Origin: Vibrio quintilis | Lineage (GTDB): Bacteria > Pseudomonadota > Gammaproteobacteria > Enterobacterales > Vibrionaceae | DNA: 64,000 nucleotides | NCBI RefSeq assembly: GCF_024529975.1 | Contig: NZ_AP024897.1 | Coordinates: 2,356,001 to 2,420,000 of the forward strand | Reading direction: 5' to 3' | Shown here: one piece after another, positions 1 through 9,457 of the stretch | Layout: each line of letters begins with the position of its first letter | Position numbering within the stretch: the first letter of the stretch is position 1 | Notes under the pieces: generated by a model | The model's input: the letters and a program-made list of their open reading frames with translations, nothing else | Databases searched by the model: none | Told to the model about the DNA's origin: nothing | Program-made: the position numbers and the translations under genes

Positions 1-53
1 TCTTCAGCATACAGATAATTCCGAAGCTTCTGGGACTTTTCCTCATAATTCAT
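1..53 (-). CDS. Start of a probable immunity gene for the Rhs toxin (cut by window edge)
   Basis: An ATG on the minus strand at 53-51 opens a frame that stays open to the window edge and begins MNYEEKSQKLRNYLYAE. It starts 5 nt after the stop of the Rhs toxin gene, and a GGGAG ribosome site lies inside the last toxin codons, so the two are translationally close. In polymorphic toxin loci the small gene immediately downstream of the toxin usually encodes the cognate immunity protein. That position is the only evidence for the role; the 17 visible codons show no recognisable family. Confidence 0.5.
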   Translation of the reverse strand, partial: MNYEEKSQKLRNYLYAE

Positions 54-58
54 TTTTA

Positions 59-3000
59 TCAATCACTCCCTGCTTTTTTTTTATCAAACACTCCCGGCCA
101 TTTTTTCTTGTTTTTTGCAATAACTAATTTCAATGAATTTCTAACTTTTTCACCATATAACTTATCCTCTAGATAAATAGAACGAACATCAAAGATATCA
201 CGAGCAAGAGCATTGCGTGGAGTTTCTTTCATTAGTTCTGATTTTCTACCCTTGCCGCCATATGTTCTTGTCTTTCTATGACGTCCACCTTTCCCGGGAG
301 AGATCTGCTCCATCATCATCGAGATACCTTCCTCTGTTTTACCACCAAGCTTCTCTCTTACATACTTATTTGATGGCATATGGTGAGGAGTTAAGTTATC
401 ACCTACAACACCAGGAGACAATTCACCATATTCATCAACCTCTAACTCCCCCGTGACTAATTGTTTTTTATTATCAGAACAATTACCTGTCCCCTGTACC
501 AACCCCAGCGGATCCACCCACCCGGTCGGGTTCACCACATACTGATAGTTATTCAGCCCGCCAGCCAGGCGAATCGGGTCCGGGGTAATAAAGCGCCCGG
601 TATCCGGGCTATAGTAGCGATGACGATTATAATGTAAACCCGTTTCTTCATCGTAATATTGCCCCTGAAAGCGTAGCGGGCTGCTGATTTGCGCAACCCG
701 CTGGCGGGCAACATTGCCATAAGCATGATAATCCACCGACCACACGACTTCTCCGCCACTATCGGTCATTTCCAGTGGCGTGCCGATTTGATCCAGATGA
801 TAGAAATACGCCTGTGCTGCCTGCGGACCTTCACCACACACAACGGCCAGCGGACGAAACGTTTCATACTCATACAGATACGTCCGGTAATCATTATCAC
901 TGATTTCACTCAGCAGTTTGTCGCCCTGCCATAAAAATTCGGTGACGCTGGTGTCGCCCTGTGGTGACGTCACCTGCTTTTTCACCCGGCGGCCGAAGGC
1001 ATCATAAGTGTAACTGGCTTGCGTGCCATCCGGCCGGGTGACCTGGGTTAAACGATGCTCACAGTCATATTGATACCCACTGACCAGGCGGCCTTCTTTC
1101 CCTCTGGCTTCCTGCGTCAGGTTACCAAACTCATCGTAGCTGAAATGCCGGTCGCCCTGAAACAGCAGTTGATTACCTTCGACATTCGCCTGCCTGTCTG
1201 ACAACAGATTACCTGCCGGATCATGAGTAAAGGTTTCATCCAGCACACCCCGGACGGAGGTCAGGCGCTCCAGCGGGTCATACTGATATTCCTGAATCCC
1301 GCGTTGCGCATCTTCCACCCGGCTCAGGCTGCCGGACTGACTGTACTGATAACGGCGGAACAGGCGTTGTTGTGAGGCCTGATGCGCCCGGTGTTCCAGC
1401 AAGCGACCCGATTCATCGTAAAGATAACGGCTGGTCAGTGCGCCCTGCCGGCGGCTGACTTCCAGCCCATCCGGCTGGTATTGGTGCTGTGTCAGACATT
1501 CACCATTGAGGCTCACCTGTTGCACCTGCCCATGTTGGAACTGATGTTCAACGATCTGCCCGTCAGGCAGAATCATTTTGCTCAGCTGTCCGGCTGCATC
1601 ATAGCGATATCCAAAGCTGGCCCAGCCCTGATGCTCTTCAGTGATCTGCCCCATCAGGTCGTAATCAAAAGCCAGCGGCCACCGGCCGTCATCAACCAGC
1701 TTCAGCCGGCCAGCCAGATCGTACTGATAGCTGACTTCCCGGCCATCGGGTAATATTTTATGTGTCAGGTTGCCCAGCGAATCATAGGCATACTGAGTGG
1801 CGAGCTCAGTGCCGTCGGCACCGGTTTCCGTTTTCGCGGTTAATTGTGTGTGCGCATCATATTCATAACTGAAAGTCCGGCCATCAAACGTGACTTCCCG
1901 CTGCACATGGCCTGTTGGCGCATACTCAATCTGATAACGCTCTCCCCGCTCGTTAATAATGTCACTGACAAAATTGAACCGGTTATTGTATTGATACTGA
2001 ACACTACTCCCATCGGGATTGATTTTGCGGGTGACCAGATGTAATGGCCACTGATATTCATATTCTGTGACCCGCCCCAGTGGATCTGTCTGGCGGGTCA
2101 CTTTACCGTAGGCGTTATATTCATACTGGCTGACCTTGCCACCCGGCATCACCAGCCGCACCAGGCGACCGACCGAATCATAATTCATCTCAGTCACACC
2201 ACGGCTGTCCTGCCGGTAACGCAGTCGCCCCAGAACATCATAACGATAACGGATCTCTTCGCCCTGCGGTGTCACCTCACTGACCAGATGACCATTCATA
2301 TTCCACATCAGCCGGTGTTCACTGCCATCCGGGCCATTGATCTGCTCAATCAGGCCATGCTCGTTATACCGGTAACGGGTCACATGCCCCAGCGGATCCG
2401 TTTGTTCAGTCACATGACCCCACTTGTCATGTTTGTAATGCCATTCAGCTTCTGCCTGAACAATATGCACCACATCACTCTGGCTGTTATAAGTAAACTG
2501 AGTAACAAGCCCATTGGGGGCTATTTGAGCTTCCATTTCCCCCTGAGCGTTATATTCGTAACGGGTCACATTGCCGACAGCATCCGTTTCTTCCACCAGA
2601 TTGCCATCATCATCATAAGCTTTCAGGTACTCACCACCACTGGCATCGACTTCTTTAATCAGCAGGGCGTTGTCATCGTGCTGATACACCTGCTGCGTGC
2701 CGTTACTATTGGTCAGCGTTACGGTATGGCTTTCATCATCCCACTCATAGCGGGTGTCAATGGATTCGATATTGCTGTACTGGCGAATCGCACGAACATG
2801 TTTTCCTTCCCTTTCCCACTCCCAGCTGAAAGTTGCGCCCCCCGCCAGTTGGCGGGATAAAATCACATGTTGATCGTCATAGGTGTAACGCTCCGTTTCT
2901 CCGTTGGCATTGGTCGCGGAAATCAGCTGAGCCTGGTCGTTATAATCATATGTCACCTGCGTCTGAACAAACTGCCACTCATCTTTCTCACGCAAATACA

Positions 3001-4762
3001 CATATAAATCGACCTGTTTGATCAAGCCCAGCTCATACACCAGCTCAAATTTCAGATTGGTATCGGTATAAACCCGCACCGGCCGCGAATCGAGATAACC
3101 AATATGCAGTTGATGACCGTATTGGTCTTCAATCCGGTTCAGCTGACCCGAATCACCACTCAGACGGAAATAATAGAACCGGGAGTCCGAGATAATCACA
3201 ATCTCACCATTATCGGCGAGAAACGCACCGGCCTCAGCCAGCCGGTTGACAATCGCTGGCTTTTGTCTGGTCGGACGGGGAAAACGGGTCAGCTTACTTT
3301 CATCGTCATTCCAGATGATCTCATCGCCTTCAACCGTCAGAGCATGTGCCAGCGAATGCGTCCAGCCAAAGCCAAGGCCATGATTATCTTCACAGGCACT
3401 GGTGCGGTATAAGCGGGTCCATTCAAAAGGGAGTAACCCCGGCAGATGGCCGTCGGTGATGGTTAATAACTCTTCTCCGGTGGCCATCGAAACCGGGTCT
3501 TTATCGCAGACAGTTTTTTCCTTTGAAGCTGCTTTCTTTTGATTTTTAATTTCTGAAGGTTTGTTTTTTACATCGTAATCCGGTGAAGTTTCAACGTTGG
3601 AATGTTTTGTTTTTCTTGCCTTGTATTCAATTTTACCGTTTACAATTGATTTTTTTGTACTATTGCTGACACCCCCGACGAATTTTTTCATTCTGGCACA
3701 TAGCTTTTTCAGTAACTTTTTAATCATTTTGAAGAAATCTTTCACGACATCGATAATTGCATCCACGATACGCTTGATTTTCTTTCCGGCACTTCTGGCT
3801 GCACGATAGGCTGTATAGGCCACGCCTGCTGCCGGCGTGGCAACAAATGACAGTGCGATACCGCCCAAAATTCCCATCACAATATCACCGATCACACTCC
3901 CGGCAAGTTCTCCCAGATCATCGATTAAGTCAGGCACCGAAAACTTCAGCGGCAACATCGCGAGATACACACCAACGGCATTCAGAATCAGATATAACGC
4001 GGCTTCATCCGAGGCAAACAGTAATCCCTGTTCCAGCATTTCCGGCGTTTTTTTGATGGCATTTAATATCGCAGCACCGCCATCAGCCATCCCCTTCAAT
4101 GCTTTTTTCGGATCAGAAATCAGATCATAGATTTCCGTGATATTACTCCAGATACTTTTAATCGAGCCCCATAGCCCTTTCAGTACCTGTTTGAAAAAAG
4201 AAATCACTTTATCCAGGGTACTTTTCTCTGAATCGGATAACCGTTTTGCTTTGCAGGCTTCCCACTGATCACGCAGCCAGGTCAGTAAATCTGTATCCAG
4301 TTGATCATAATTGGCAAGCATCGCATTCACATCGGCTTCAGTCGGGTTTTGATCGATATAAACTGTATAAACTTCGCCTGCTTTTAAGCCTTTAAAGGTC
4401 GCTTTACCCTCTTTGTCCAGGGTTTCAGTTTTCACTTCCCCCAGCCAGCCCGCTTTCGCTTTGACATCCAGACCACCCAGCGGCACGTGATAAATTGATT
4501 GATAGACACTTTCAATTTCAATTTCACCACTTTGCGGGCATGTGACTTTTACCTGATAGTCATCATCATCTTTCTCAACGGTTTCTTTGTTCTCTTTCTT
4601 ACCCTTAGCGATCAATTGCTTATCCATCGAAAACAGATGTTTTCCAATCAATGTATCCGATGTCTTCCGGTACTCATTTAATAGCCCGGGAAAGGCTTTG
4701 AGTTGTGCTTCGATATGCTGATACAGCTCCTGCTCCATGTCGCTCTGTGTTATTTCTGCCAT
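59..4762 (-). CDS. Rhs/YD-repeat polymorphic toxin, probable type VI secretion effector
   Basis: A 1567-residue protein. The N-terminal part has a beta-rich segment (about 65-130) and hydrophobic stretches about 240-340, followed by a very basic linker. A DUF6531-type start of the Rhs core (DPVSMATGEE) follows, then a long series of YD repeats (xxYxYDxxGxL). The core closes with RYYSPDTGRFITPDP and DPLGL (D1417). The roughly 145 residues after DPLGL differ in character and contain NLTPHHMPS and GGRHRKTRTYG, suggesting a histidine-containing nuclease-type toxin, though the family is not certain. The Rhs core normally encapsulates such a toxin until delivery. The gene overlaps the upstream DUF4123 adaptor by 13 bp, which points to type VI export. 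No VgrG or PAAR gene is in the window. Confidence 0.9.
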   Translation of the reverse strand: MAEITQSDMEQELYQHIEAQLKAFPGLLNEYRKTSDTLIGKHLFSMDKQLIAKGKKENKETVEKDDDDYQVKVTCPQSGEIEIESVYQSIYHVPLGGLDVKAKAGWLGEVKTETLDKEGKATFKGLKAGEVYTVYIDQNPTEADVNAMLANYDQLDTDLLTWLRDQWEACKAKRLSDSEKSTLDKVISFFKQVLKGLWGSIKSIWSNITEIYDLISDPKKALKGMADGGAAILNAIKKTPEMLEQGLLFASDEAALYLILNAVGVYLAMLPLKFSVPDLIDDLGELAGSVIGDIVMGILGGIALSFVATPAAGVAYTAYRAARSAGKKIKRIVDAIIDVVKDFFKMIKKLLKKLCARMKKFVGGVSNSTKKSIVNGKIEYKARKTKHSNVETSPDYDVKNKPSEIKNQKKAASKEKTVCDKDPVSMATGEELLTITDGHLPGLLPFEWTRLYRTSACEDNHGLGFGWTHSLAHALTVEGDEIIWNDDESKLTRFPRPTRQKPAIVNRLAEAGAFLADNGEIVIISDSRFYYFRLSGDSGQLNRIEDQYGHQLHIGYLDSRPVRVYTDTNLKFELVYELGLIKQVDLYVYLREKDEWQFVQTQVTYDYNDQAQLISATNANGETERYTYDDQHVILSRQLAGGATFSWEWEREGKHVRAIRQYSNIESIDTRYEWDDESHTVTLTNSNGTQQVYQHDDNALLIKEVDASGGEYLKAYDDDGNLVEETDAVGNVTRYEYNAQGEMEAQIAPNGLVTQFTYNSQSDVVHIVQAEAEWHYKHDKWGHVTEQTDPLGHVTRYRYNEHGLIEQINGPDGSEHRLMWNMNGHLVSEVTPQGEEIRYRYDVLGRLRYRQDSRGVTEMNYDSVGRLVRLVMPGGKVSQYEYNAYGKVTRQTDPLGRVTEYEYQWPLHLVTRKINPDGSSVQYQYNNRFNFVSDIINERGERYQIEYAPTGHVQREVTFDGRTFSYEYDAHTQLTAKTETGADGTELATQYAYDSLGNLTHKILPDGREVSYQYDLAGRLKLVDDGRWPLAFDYDLMGQITEEHQGWASFGYRYDAAGQLSKMILPDGQIVEHQFQHGQVQQVSLNGECLTQHQYQPDGLEVSRRQGALTSRYLYDESGRLLEHRAHQASQQRLFRRYQYSQSGSLSRVEDAQRGIQEYQYDPLERLTSVRGVLDETFTHDPAGNLLSDRQANVEGNQLLFQGDRHFSYDEFGNLTQEARGKEGRLVSGYQYDCEHRLTQVTRPDGTQASYTYDAFGRRVKKQVTSPQGDTSVTEFLWQGDKLLSEISDNDYRTYLYEYETFRPLAVVCGEGPQAAQAYFYHLDQIGTPLEMTDSGGEVVWSVDYHAYGNVARQRVAQISSPLRFQGQYYDEETGLHYNRHRYYSPDTGRFITPDPIRLAGGLNNYQYVVNPTGWVDPLGLVQGTGNCSDNKKQLVTGELEVDEYGELSPGVVGDNLTPHHMPSNKYVREKLGGKTEEGISMMMEQISPGKGGRHRKTRTYGGKGRKSELMKETPRNALARDIFDVRSIYLEDKLYGEKVRNSLKLVIAKNKKKWPGVFDKKKAGSD

Positions 4763-5496
4763 AATACGTGCCCCAGCCTTGTTTGTTCTTGTGTCATATA
4801 ATCAATCCAGCCTGCCAGCCAGTGATCATCTTCTCCCTGATAGGTATTCACGAAGCGACGAACCTTCTGCTGCAGCACAGGCTCCGGACAGGCGTCATAA
4901 AGCGCCTGACTGTAATCTTTCAGCCCCTGCAACAGGTTAATGATGAGCATCGACTTATCTTCACTGAGGATTTCTGTCACCTGTTGTGGTACTTTCCACC
5001 ACGGGAAGGCCTGTTCCTGTACGTCCGCCTGTGGTTCAGGGTTTTCAACCCGGCCTGAATTGCTCAGCCAGCACTGCACTGGTCCCATCAGCGCTGCCCG
5101 CTGATCATCACGACAAAAACGGGCAACGTTCAGGCTGAATCGTGGATCGTAAAAACGAAAAAAGGCGTGGTTGCCCGATGGCATCCACACCTGAATCAAA
5201 CTGCGGAAATGGCGGTAAACTGCCTCAGGTGACACGTCCGGATCCGTACCGGCAAACATGCCCCAGTCTTCATTGTCCTGTGACTGAACCCAGGATAAAA
5301 ACGGATGCTGTGCGTCAAACGACGCCATCAGCGGCATCACTTCATCCCAGTTTTCATAGGGTGTACCCAACCACAAGCCGCGGGCATCTTCTCCGCCATG
5401 GGCATAAAATGCCTGGTGGGGTTGTGAATCACTGGTGCGGTTTAAAATGACATACCAGCATAAATCAGCAGAAAGCTGTTCGTGCAGATCATCCAT
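4750..5496 (-). CDS. DUF4123 domain protein, type VI secretion effector adaptor
   Basis: A 248-residue protein with the DUF4123 pattern: an N-terminal LCWYVILN strand, central WLGTPYENWDEVMPL, a SWVQSQ segment, and HFRSLIQVWMPSGNHAFFRFYDPR. DUF4123 proteins (Tap/TEC adaptors) load specific effectors onto VgrG spikes. The stop codon lies inside the start region of the Rhs gene (13-bp overlap), so the two are co-translated and the partner is clear. I chose the ATG at 5496 because GAGGG lies about 12 nt upstream; a GTG at 5550 in the same frame is possible but has no ribosome site. Confidence 0.85.
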   Translation of the reverse strand: MDDLHEQLSADLCWYVILNRTSDSQPHQAFYAHGGEDARGLWLGTPYENWDEVMPLMASFDAQHPFLSWVQSQDNEDWGMFAGTDPDVSPEAVYRHFRSLIQVWMPSGNHAFFRFYDPRFSLNVARFCRDDQRAALMGPVQCWLSNSGRVENPEPQADVQEQAFPWWKVPQQVTEILSEDKSMLIINLLQGLKDYSQALYDACPEPVLQQKVRRFVNTYQGEDDHWLAGWIDYMTQEQTRLGHVLWQK

Positions 5497-5711
5497 AAGT
5501 TTCTGTCCCTCACTTACATCGCGAACCTTACCGGTTTCAGCCCGGCCCACCGTTTGTGGGGAACAAATCGGGCGGCAGGCTGGTAAGATTTGATGAGCTC
5601 ATCGTGTGAAAGAACCAGAATAATAAACAACCTGACACATATAAAATTAAGAGCATAATTTTGTGATCAATGAGACTAATTTTACACAAATCAGCCTTTT
5701 GTGTTCACTTT

Positions 5712-5758
5712 TATACCCAAACACCCTGAAGATGCATGATTCAGGTTGACTGGGTATA
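5712..5758. repeat. Dispersed palindromic intergenic repeat, copy 1
   Basis: Ends tatacccaa and ttgactgggtata are inverted repeats around caccctgaagatgcatgattcag. The same sequence family recurs at 12291-12557, 12703-12749, 13802, 19382-19419, 42714-42843 and 59647-59686. It sits between the DUF4123 gene (leftward) and the DUF2202 gene (rightward), the only recognisable feature of this 385-bp gap. Confidence 0.8.
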
Positions 5759-5881
5759 TGTAAAATCATGTCATCGAAAAGCAAAGGAAGGTAAACCACC
5801 TGGAATCAAGCCATATTCATGCTTCAATTAAAGTGAAATCAACGACATTTTCCAATATGACAGAATCACAGGGGCATCAAC

Positions 5882-6394
5882 ATGAAACGATTGACTTACA
5901 CCTTACTGACAGGCGTTTTATTCCTCGGTCCGATCATAAGCTTCACCGTACCTGCGGCTGAAGCATCTTACGGAATGAGTGCTACGACTCAATTGAAAGA
6001 CAGTGAACTCACCATTGAAAATATGCTCAGATATGCGATTGAAGATGAGTATCTGGCCAGAGGTGAATACCAGAAAATTATCGAAAAATTTGGCGAAAAA
6101 CGCCCATTCACCAACATCATCAAAGCAGAAAACCGACACATCAGCTGGCTTAAACCTCTGTTTAAAAAATATGGTGTTCCCCTGCCGGCAGATCGTGGAT
6201 TAGAATTTGCAATCGTCCCGGATGATTATGCAGAGACATTCCGGATTGGCGTGAATGCAGAAATCTTAAATATCCGGATGTACAGCCGCTTTCTGGCACA
6301 ACCTGGCCTGCCGGATGATATCCGGGACGTCTTCAGCCGGTTAATGAAAGGTTCCGAAAACCATCTGGCAGCTTTCAAACGGGGAATCAGGTAA
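5882..6394 (+). CDS. Secreted DUF2202 ferritin-like protein
   Basis: A 170-residue protein with a signal peptide (MKRLTYTLLTGVLFLGPIISF, probable cleavage near residue 28). The mature part is all-helical with EDEYLARGEY, ENRH and SENHL segments, the spaced Glu and ExxH residues of a ferritin-like di-iron four-helix bundle. This matches the DUF2202 family. The physiological role of DUF2202 proteins is not established. It is monocistronic, with no obvious partner; the neighbours are transcribed on the opposite strand. Confidence 0.8.
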   Translation: MKRLTYTLLTGVLFLGPIISFTVPAAEASYGMSATTQLKDSELTIENMLRYAIEDEYLARGEYQKIIEKFGEKRPFTNIIKAENRHISWLKPLFKKYGVPLPADRGLEFAIVPDDYAETFRIGVNAEILNIRMYSRFLAQPGLPDDIRDVFSRLMKGSENHLAAFKRGIR

Positions 6395-6439
6395 CGGCAC
6401 CAACTGACAGCAGGCAATCAGCCGAAGCCGGAACAACAC

Positions 6440-7240
6440 CTACCACTGCAACTGTGAATAAGGATTATTCTCAGCGAAGCAGTGGTTTTCAGCCTGCTGC
6501 AGATAAATCTGCTGACAAATCTCCAGCAAACGGCCTTCTTTTTTCATTTCATTCAGGCCTTGTTCAATTATGGGGATAAGAGACGTATGACTTTCATGGA
6601 CATGCATATACAGAGGGACAACCTCCACAACAGAAGCCTCAACCAGCAATTCATTCATTTCTTCATCCTGCAGAAAGTTACCCCGGCTATGGATAAACAG
6701 ATCAATTCTTCCATAAACCAGCTTCAGAAACCCCTGTCTTATAGATTTAGCATAACTCAGAAGTAAAGGATCGATTCTCTCGTAAAGATACCGTTCAGAA
6801 AACATGATTCCCCGCAGATATCCGATCCGGTAGCCGGAGTGAATTAAATCTTCCCAGCCATCATTCAGTTTGATCTGATCCTGCTTGCGGGCATAAGTAA
6901 CAAATACGACCTGAGCCACCGGAAAATTAACCCGGCGCATATTAGTGTGAATCTCACTATAAGCTGAAATCCTTATCGCTTCGCCATCAATTTTACCGGT
7001 ATTTGCCTGGACGGATGCCCGTGTCATCGAAAGTTCCCTGATATCTACTTTTACCCCTAACCGCTGAAATAAATCCTGATAGAGCAATGTCATCATCTTC
7101 GTCTGACGGTTATCCGGGCCAATGAACATCGAGAGCCGGAATGTGTCACGCGCTACCGGTGATACCTGCTCTGTTGCTCTGGCCGGGCTCAACAGGTAAA
7201 AAGTCAGGCAAAAGATCGACAACCAATGGATAATATGCAT
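6440..7240 (-). CDS. Periplasmic solute-binding protein (SBP_bac_3-like), paralogue A
   Basis: The mature protein follows a signal peptide (IIHWLSIFCLTFYLLSPARA). It has the overall pattern of small family-3 solute-binding proteins: RLSMFIGPDN, a YQDLFQRLGVKVDIRELSMTRASV segment, KIDGEA, and WEDLIHSGYRIGYLRG. It is clearly paralogous to the gene at 7364-8170 (shared RASVQA-x-x-GKIDGEAIRI and PVAQVVFV-x-YAR). No permease or ATPase is adjacent, so it may be a sensor-type or orphan binding protein. The start is uncertain: ATG 7240 gives a clean signal peptide but has no clear ribosome site; GTG 7261 is the alternative. Confidence 0.75.
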   Translation of the reverse strand: MHIIHWLSIFCLTFYLLSPARATEQVSPVARDTFRLSMFIGPDNRQTKMMTLLYQDLFQRLGVKVDIRELSMTRASVQANTGKIDGEAIRISAYSEIHTNMRRVNFPVAQVVFVTYARKQDQIKLNDGWEDLIHSGYRIGYLRGIMFSERYLYERIDPLLLSYAKSIRQGFLKLVYGRIDLFIHSRGNFLQDEEMNELLVEASVVEVVPLYMHVHESHTSLIPIIEQGLNEMKKEGRLLEICQQIYLQQAENHCFAENNPYSQLQW

Positions 7241-7363
7241 ATTAAAACAAAATACATTCACGTTACGTATTTATTTTAATATAGTCTATACCGGCTCCCA
7301 TAGTCTATTCAGACTCTCACACAGACCATCCCGATCTGCCACATTGACCACAATAAAAAAGAT

Positions 7364-8170
7364 TTACCACAGTAAAGAAGAATAAATGCCGTCGTTGATA
7401 CAGTGTTTATCCGCCTCTTGTTGATAAACCTGTGTACATAATTCCATCATCCGGCCTTCAGCCCGCATATCGATCAGAGACTGCTCGATATCGGGAATCA
7501 ACGCCTCGTGTCTTTTATGTACATATAAATACAAAGGAACCGTCTCCAATACAGAGACGACTTCGGTACTTTCCTGTAAGTCCTGATGAGAGACAAAATG
7601 GCCGAGCGGATATACAAATAAATCTATTCTGCCGTGAATCAGTTTTAATAATCCCTGCTCTGCGGATTTGGATTCATTTAAACGCTCCGGATTGATATGT
7701 TTTTTGAGTATTTGTTCTGAATAAACAATGCCCCGCCGGTAGCCCACCATATAATCAGAGTCAATCAGACTGTCCCAGCCGTCTTCAAGTCTGATTTGAT
7801 GGCTTCTGCGGGCATAAGCGACAAACACAACCTGCACGACCGGAAAATCAATCAGGCGTAAGTTCGGGTGCATCTGGCTATAGTTTCTGATCCGGATGGC
7901 TTCCCCGTCAATCTTTCCATCATCCGCCTGCACAGAAGCGCGCTTCATCGGGAAAGGCTGCACGTTGACAGTAATGCCTAACCGTGTAAACAGCTCATGA
8001 TAGATCCGCGTAATCAGCTGACTTTGCAATTCATTCGCACCGGGATACATGGCAATTAAAAACGGTTTGTTGCTGACTGTACCTGCTGTTTCGGCTGCAT
8101 GTGCCTTGAGTGCAGGCGATATCAACAAAAAGATCAGCCAAAGCCCGGACAAAAGACCTGTATAACCCAT
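7364..8170 (-). CDS. Periplasmic solute-binding protein (SBP_bac_3-like), paralogue B
   Basis: A 268-residue protein with a signal peptide (MGYTGLLSGLWLIFLLISPALKAHA) and the same layout as paralogue A: KPFLIAMYPGANE, YHELFTRLGITVNVQPFPMKRASVQA, GKIDGEAIRI, PVVQVVFVAYAR, a RGIVYSEQ segment and an ending on QQEADKHC. AGGGGAAA sits about 9 nt before the ATG at 8170. The two genes are tandem on the same strand, 123 bp apart, so they arose by duplication. Ligand unknown; no transport partners nearby. Confidence 0.78.
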   Translation of the reverse strand: MGYTGLLSGLWLIFLLISPALKAHAAETAGTVSNKPFLIAMYPGANELQSQLITRIYHELFTRLGITVNVQPFPMKRASVQADDGKIDGEAIRIRNYSQMHPNLRLIDFPVVQVVFVAYARRSHQIRLEDGWDSLIDSDYMVGYRRGIVYSEQILKKHINPERLNESKSAEQGLLKLIHGRIDLFVYPLGHFVSHQDLQESTEVVSVLETVPLYLYVHKRHEALIPDIEQSLIDMRAEGRMMELCTQVYQQEADKHCINDGIYSSLLW

Positions 8171-8512
8171 AGTTTTTATTTCCCCTGGTCAAGTAAGATA
8201 TTTATAGAACTATAGTCCATTGCAGCTATTCCGGCCCCGGATATCAATCAGGCACATACAGTCAAACTGCCGGAAGATGTAATCTGCCCGGGTGCTCACA
8301 TGAACCAAATGACACAAAACTGTAACTCTGCTTATTTATTCTGAAAAAACAGTTGACACCTAAATAAGATATTATTATTTTGAACGGTGTTTTATTTATA
8401 AAAACCTATCTGTTAATAATGGCATTCATCAATGAGTGCAATATCATGTTTAATAACAAAAAGTAATTATAAGTAATTATTTTTGTTTGTTTTATTATTT
8501 CATGAGGTCGAT
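8171..8512. other. Divergent intergenic region, no gene seen
   Basis: This 342-bp gap separates the leftward solute-binding gene from the rightward VirK/YbjX gene. The right half (8341-8512) is very AT-rich and presumably carries the promoter of the rightward gene. I see no repeat-family copy, hairpin or open frame. Confidence 0.4.
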
Positions 8513-9457
8513 ATGTATAGTGAAAATTATATATTGCGGATGAAAACATTATCTTCGCTTATATATAGTGGCGATAAAGGCATTAAAAAATTCAAAAAAA
8601 ACATCCGCTTTCTTCTGTTTAGTCTGATCAGAAGAAAATATACCAAAACATTAGAGAACACTTTTTTTAATGATCCGGAACTGCTGAAAGCGATCCCAAA
8701 TATTCCTTCCGTATTTGAGATGACCTTTATGCCATATGGATGCGTCACATGGCCGGTAAAACAGCGGACAGAAAGACGCATTGCCCACTATCGCTTTATC
8801 AGTCAGATATTCGGCAGTCAAACATCTCAGGTACTCTCAGCAAAAGGGATTGACCTGCTGACACTCACTGATCGCGATGGCGGACAATATTTCCTGAATC
8901 TGTATCGGGGTGCGAAAAAAGAAGGCTCACTCGGTATCCGGCTCCGCAGCGAATCCGGCGATGTCTACAGCTTATCTTTCACGGTTTACCAGACACAGGC
9001 AAAAACATTTATCATGCACATCGGTGCAGTTCAGGGGCCACGCGGAGACAGGGAACAACGCCAGGCCAGTATTAAAACTCTCACCCGCTCCTTTCACGGG
9101 CTGAGAACCAAATCTTTCATTTTGGAAGCAGCGTTGATGCTGGCGAGAATATGGCGCATTCAGCATGTCCAGGCGGTGTCCTCTAAAGGGCATATCTATC
9201 AGGCGATACGCTATAAATCGTCGAAAGCCAAACAAGTGAAGTTTGACTATGACACCTTCTGGCTCGAACATCATGGGACACCGCTGAATTCTTATCTGTA
9301 TGCCATTCCCTTGCACCCGGAGAGAAAAGACCCGGACACGCTGAGCCGGAACAAGCGCAGGCTGTATACCAAACGTTATCAGTTCCTGAATGAGCTTGAA
9401 CAAGACATACAACACTCACTCAACACCCTTTGCCCGGGGACTTCCGGAGCAACCTGA
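8513..9457 (+). CDS. VirK/YbjX family (DUF535) protein
   Basis: A 314-residue protein matching the DUF535/VirK/YbjX family: an N-terminal basic helix region, RRIAHYRFISQIF, LNLYRGAKKEGSLGIRLRSESGDVYSLSFTVY, the family signature IGAVQGPRG, LTRSFHGLRTKSFILEAALMLA, and the C-terminal FDYDTFWLEHHG. In enterobacteria VirK and YbjX are linked to envelope or antimicrobial-peptide phenotypes; the biochemistry is unknown. ATG 8513 is preceded by GAGGT at 7-nt spacing and is preferred over the upstream in-frame start at 8483. Confidence 0.88.
   Translation: MYSENYILRMKTLSSLIYSGDKGIKKFKKNIRFLLFSLIRRKYTKTLENTFFNDPELLKAIPNIPSVFEMTFMPYGCVTWPVKQRTERRIAHYRFISQIFGSQTSQVLSAKGIDLLTLTDRDGGQYFLNLYRGAKKEGSLGIRLRSESGDVYSLSFTVYQTQAKTFIMHIGAVQGPRGDREQRQASIKTLTRSFHGLRTKSFILEAALMLARIWRIQHVQAVSSKGHIYQAIRYKSSKAKQVKFDYDTFWLEHHGTPLNSYLYAIPLHPERKDPDTLSRNKRRLYTKRYQFLNELEQDIQHSLNTLCPGTSGAT

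Noticed and set aside
1382..4130. Several open frames on the plus strand opposite the Rhs gene
   Set aside because: They arise from the repetitive YD-repeat coding sequence read backwards, have no ribosome sites and no family match.
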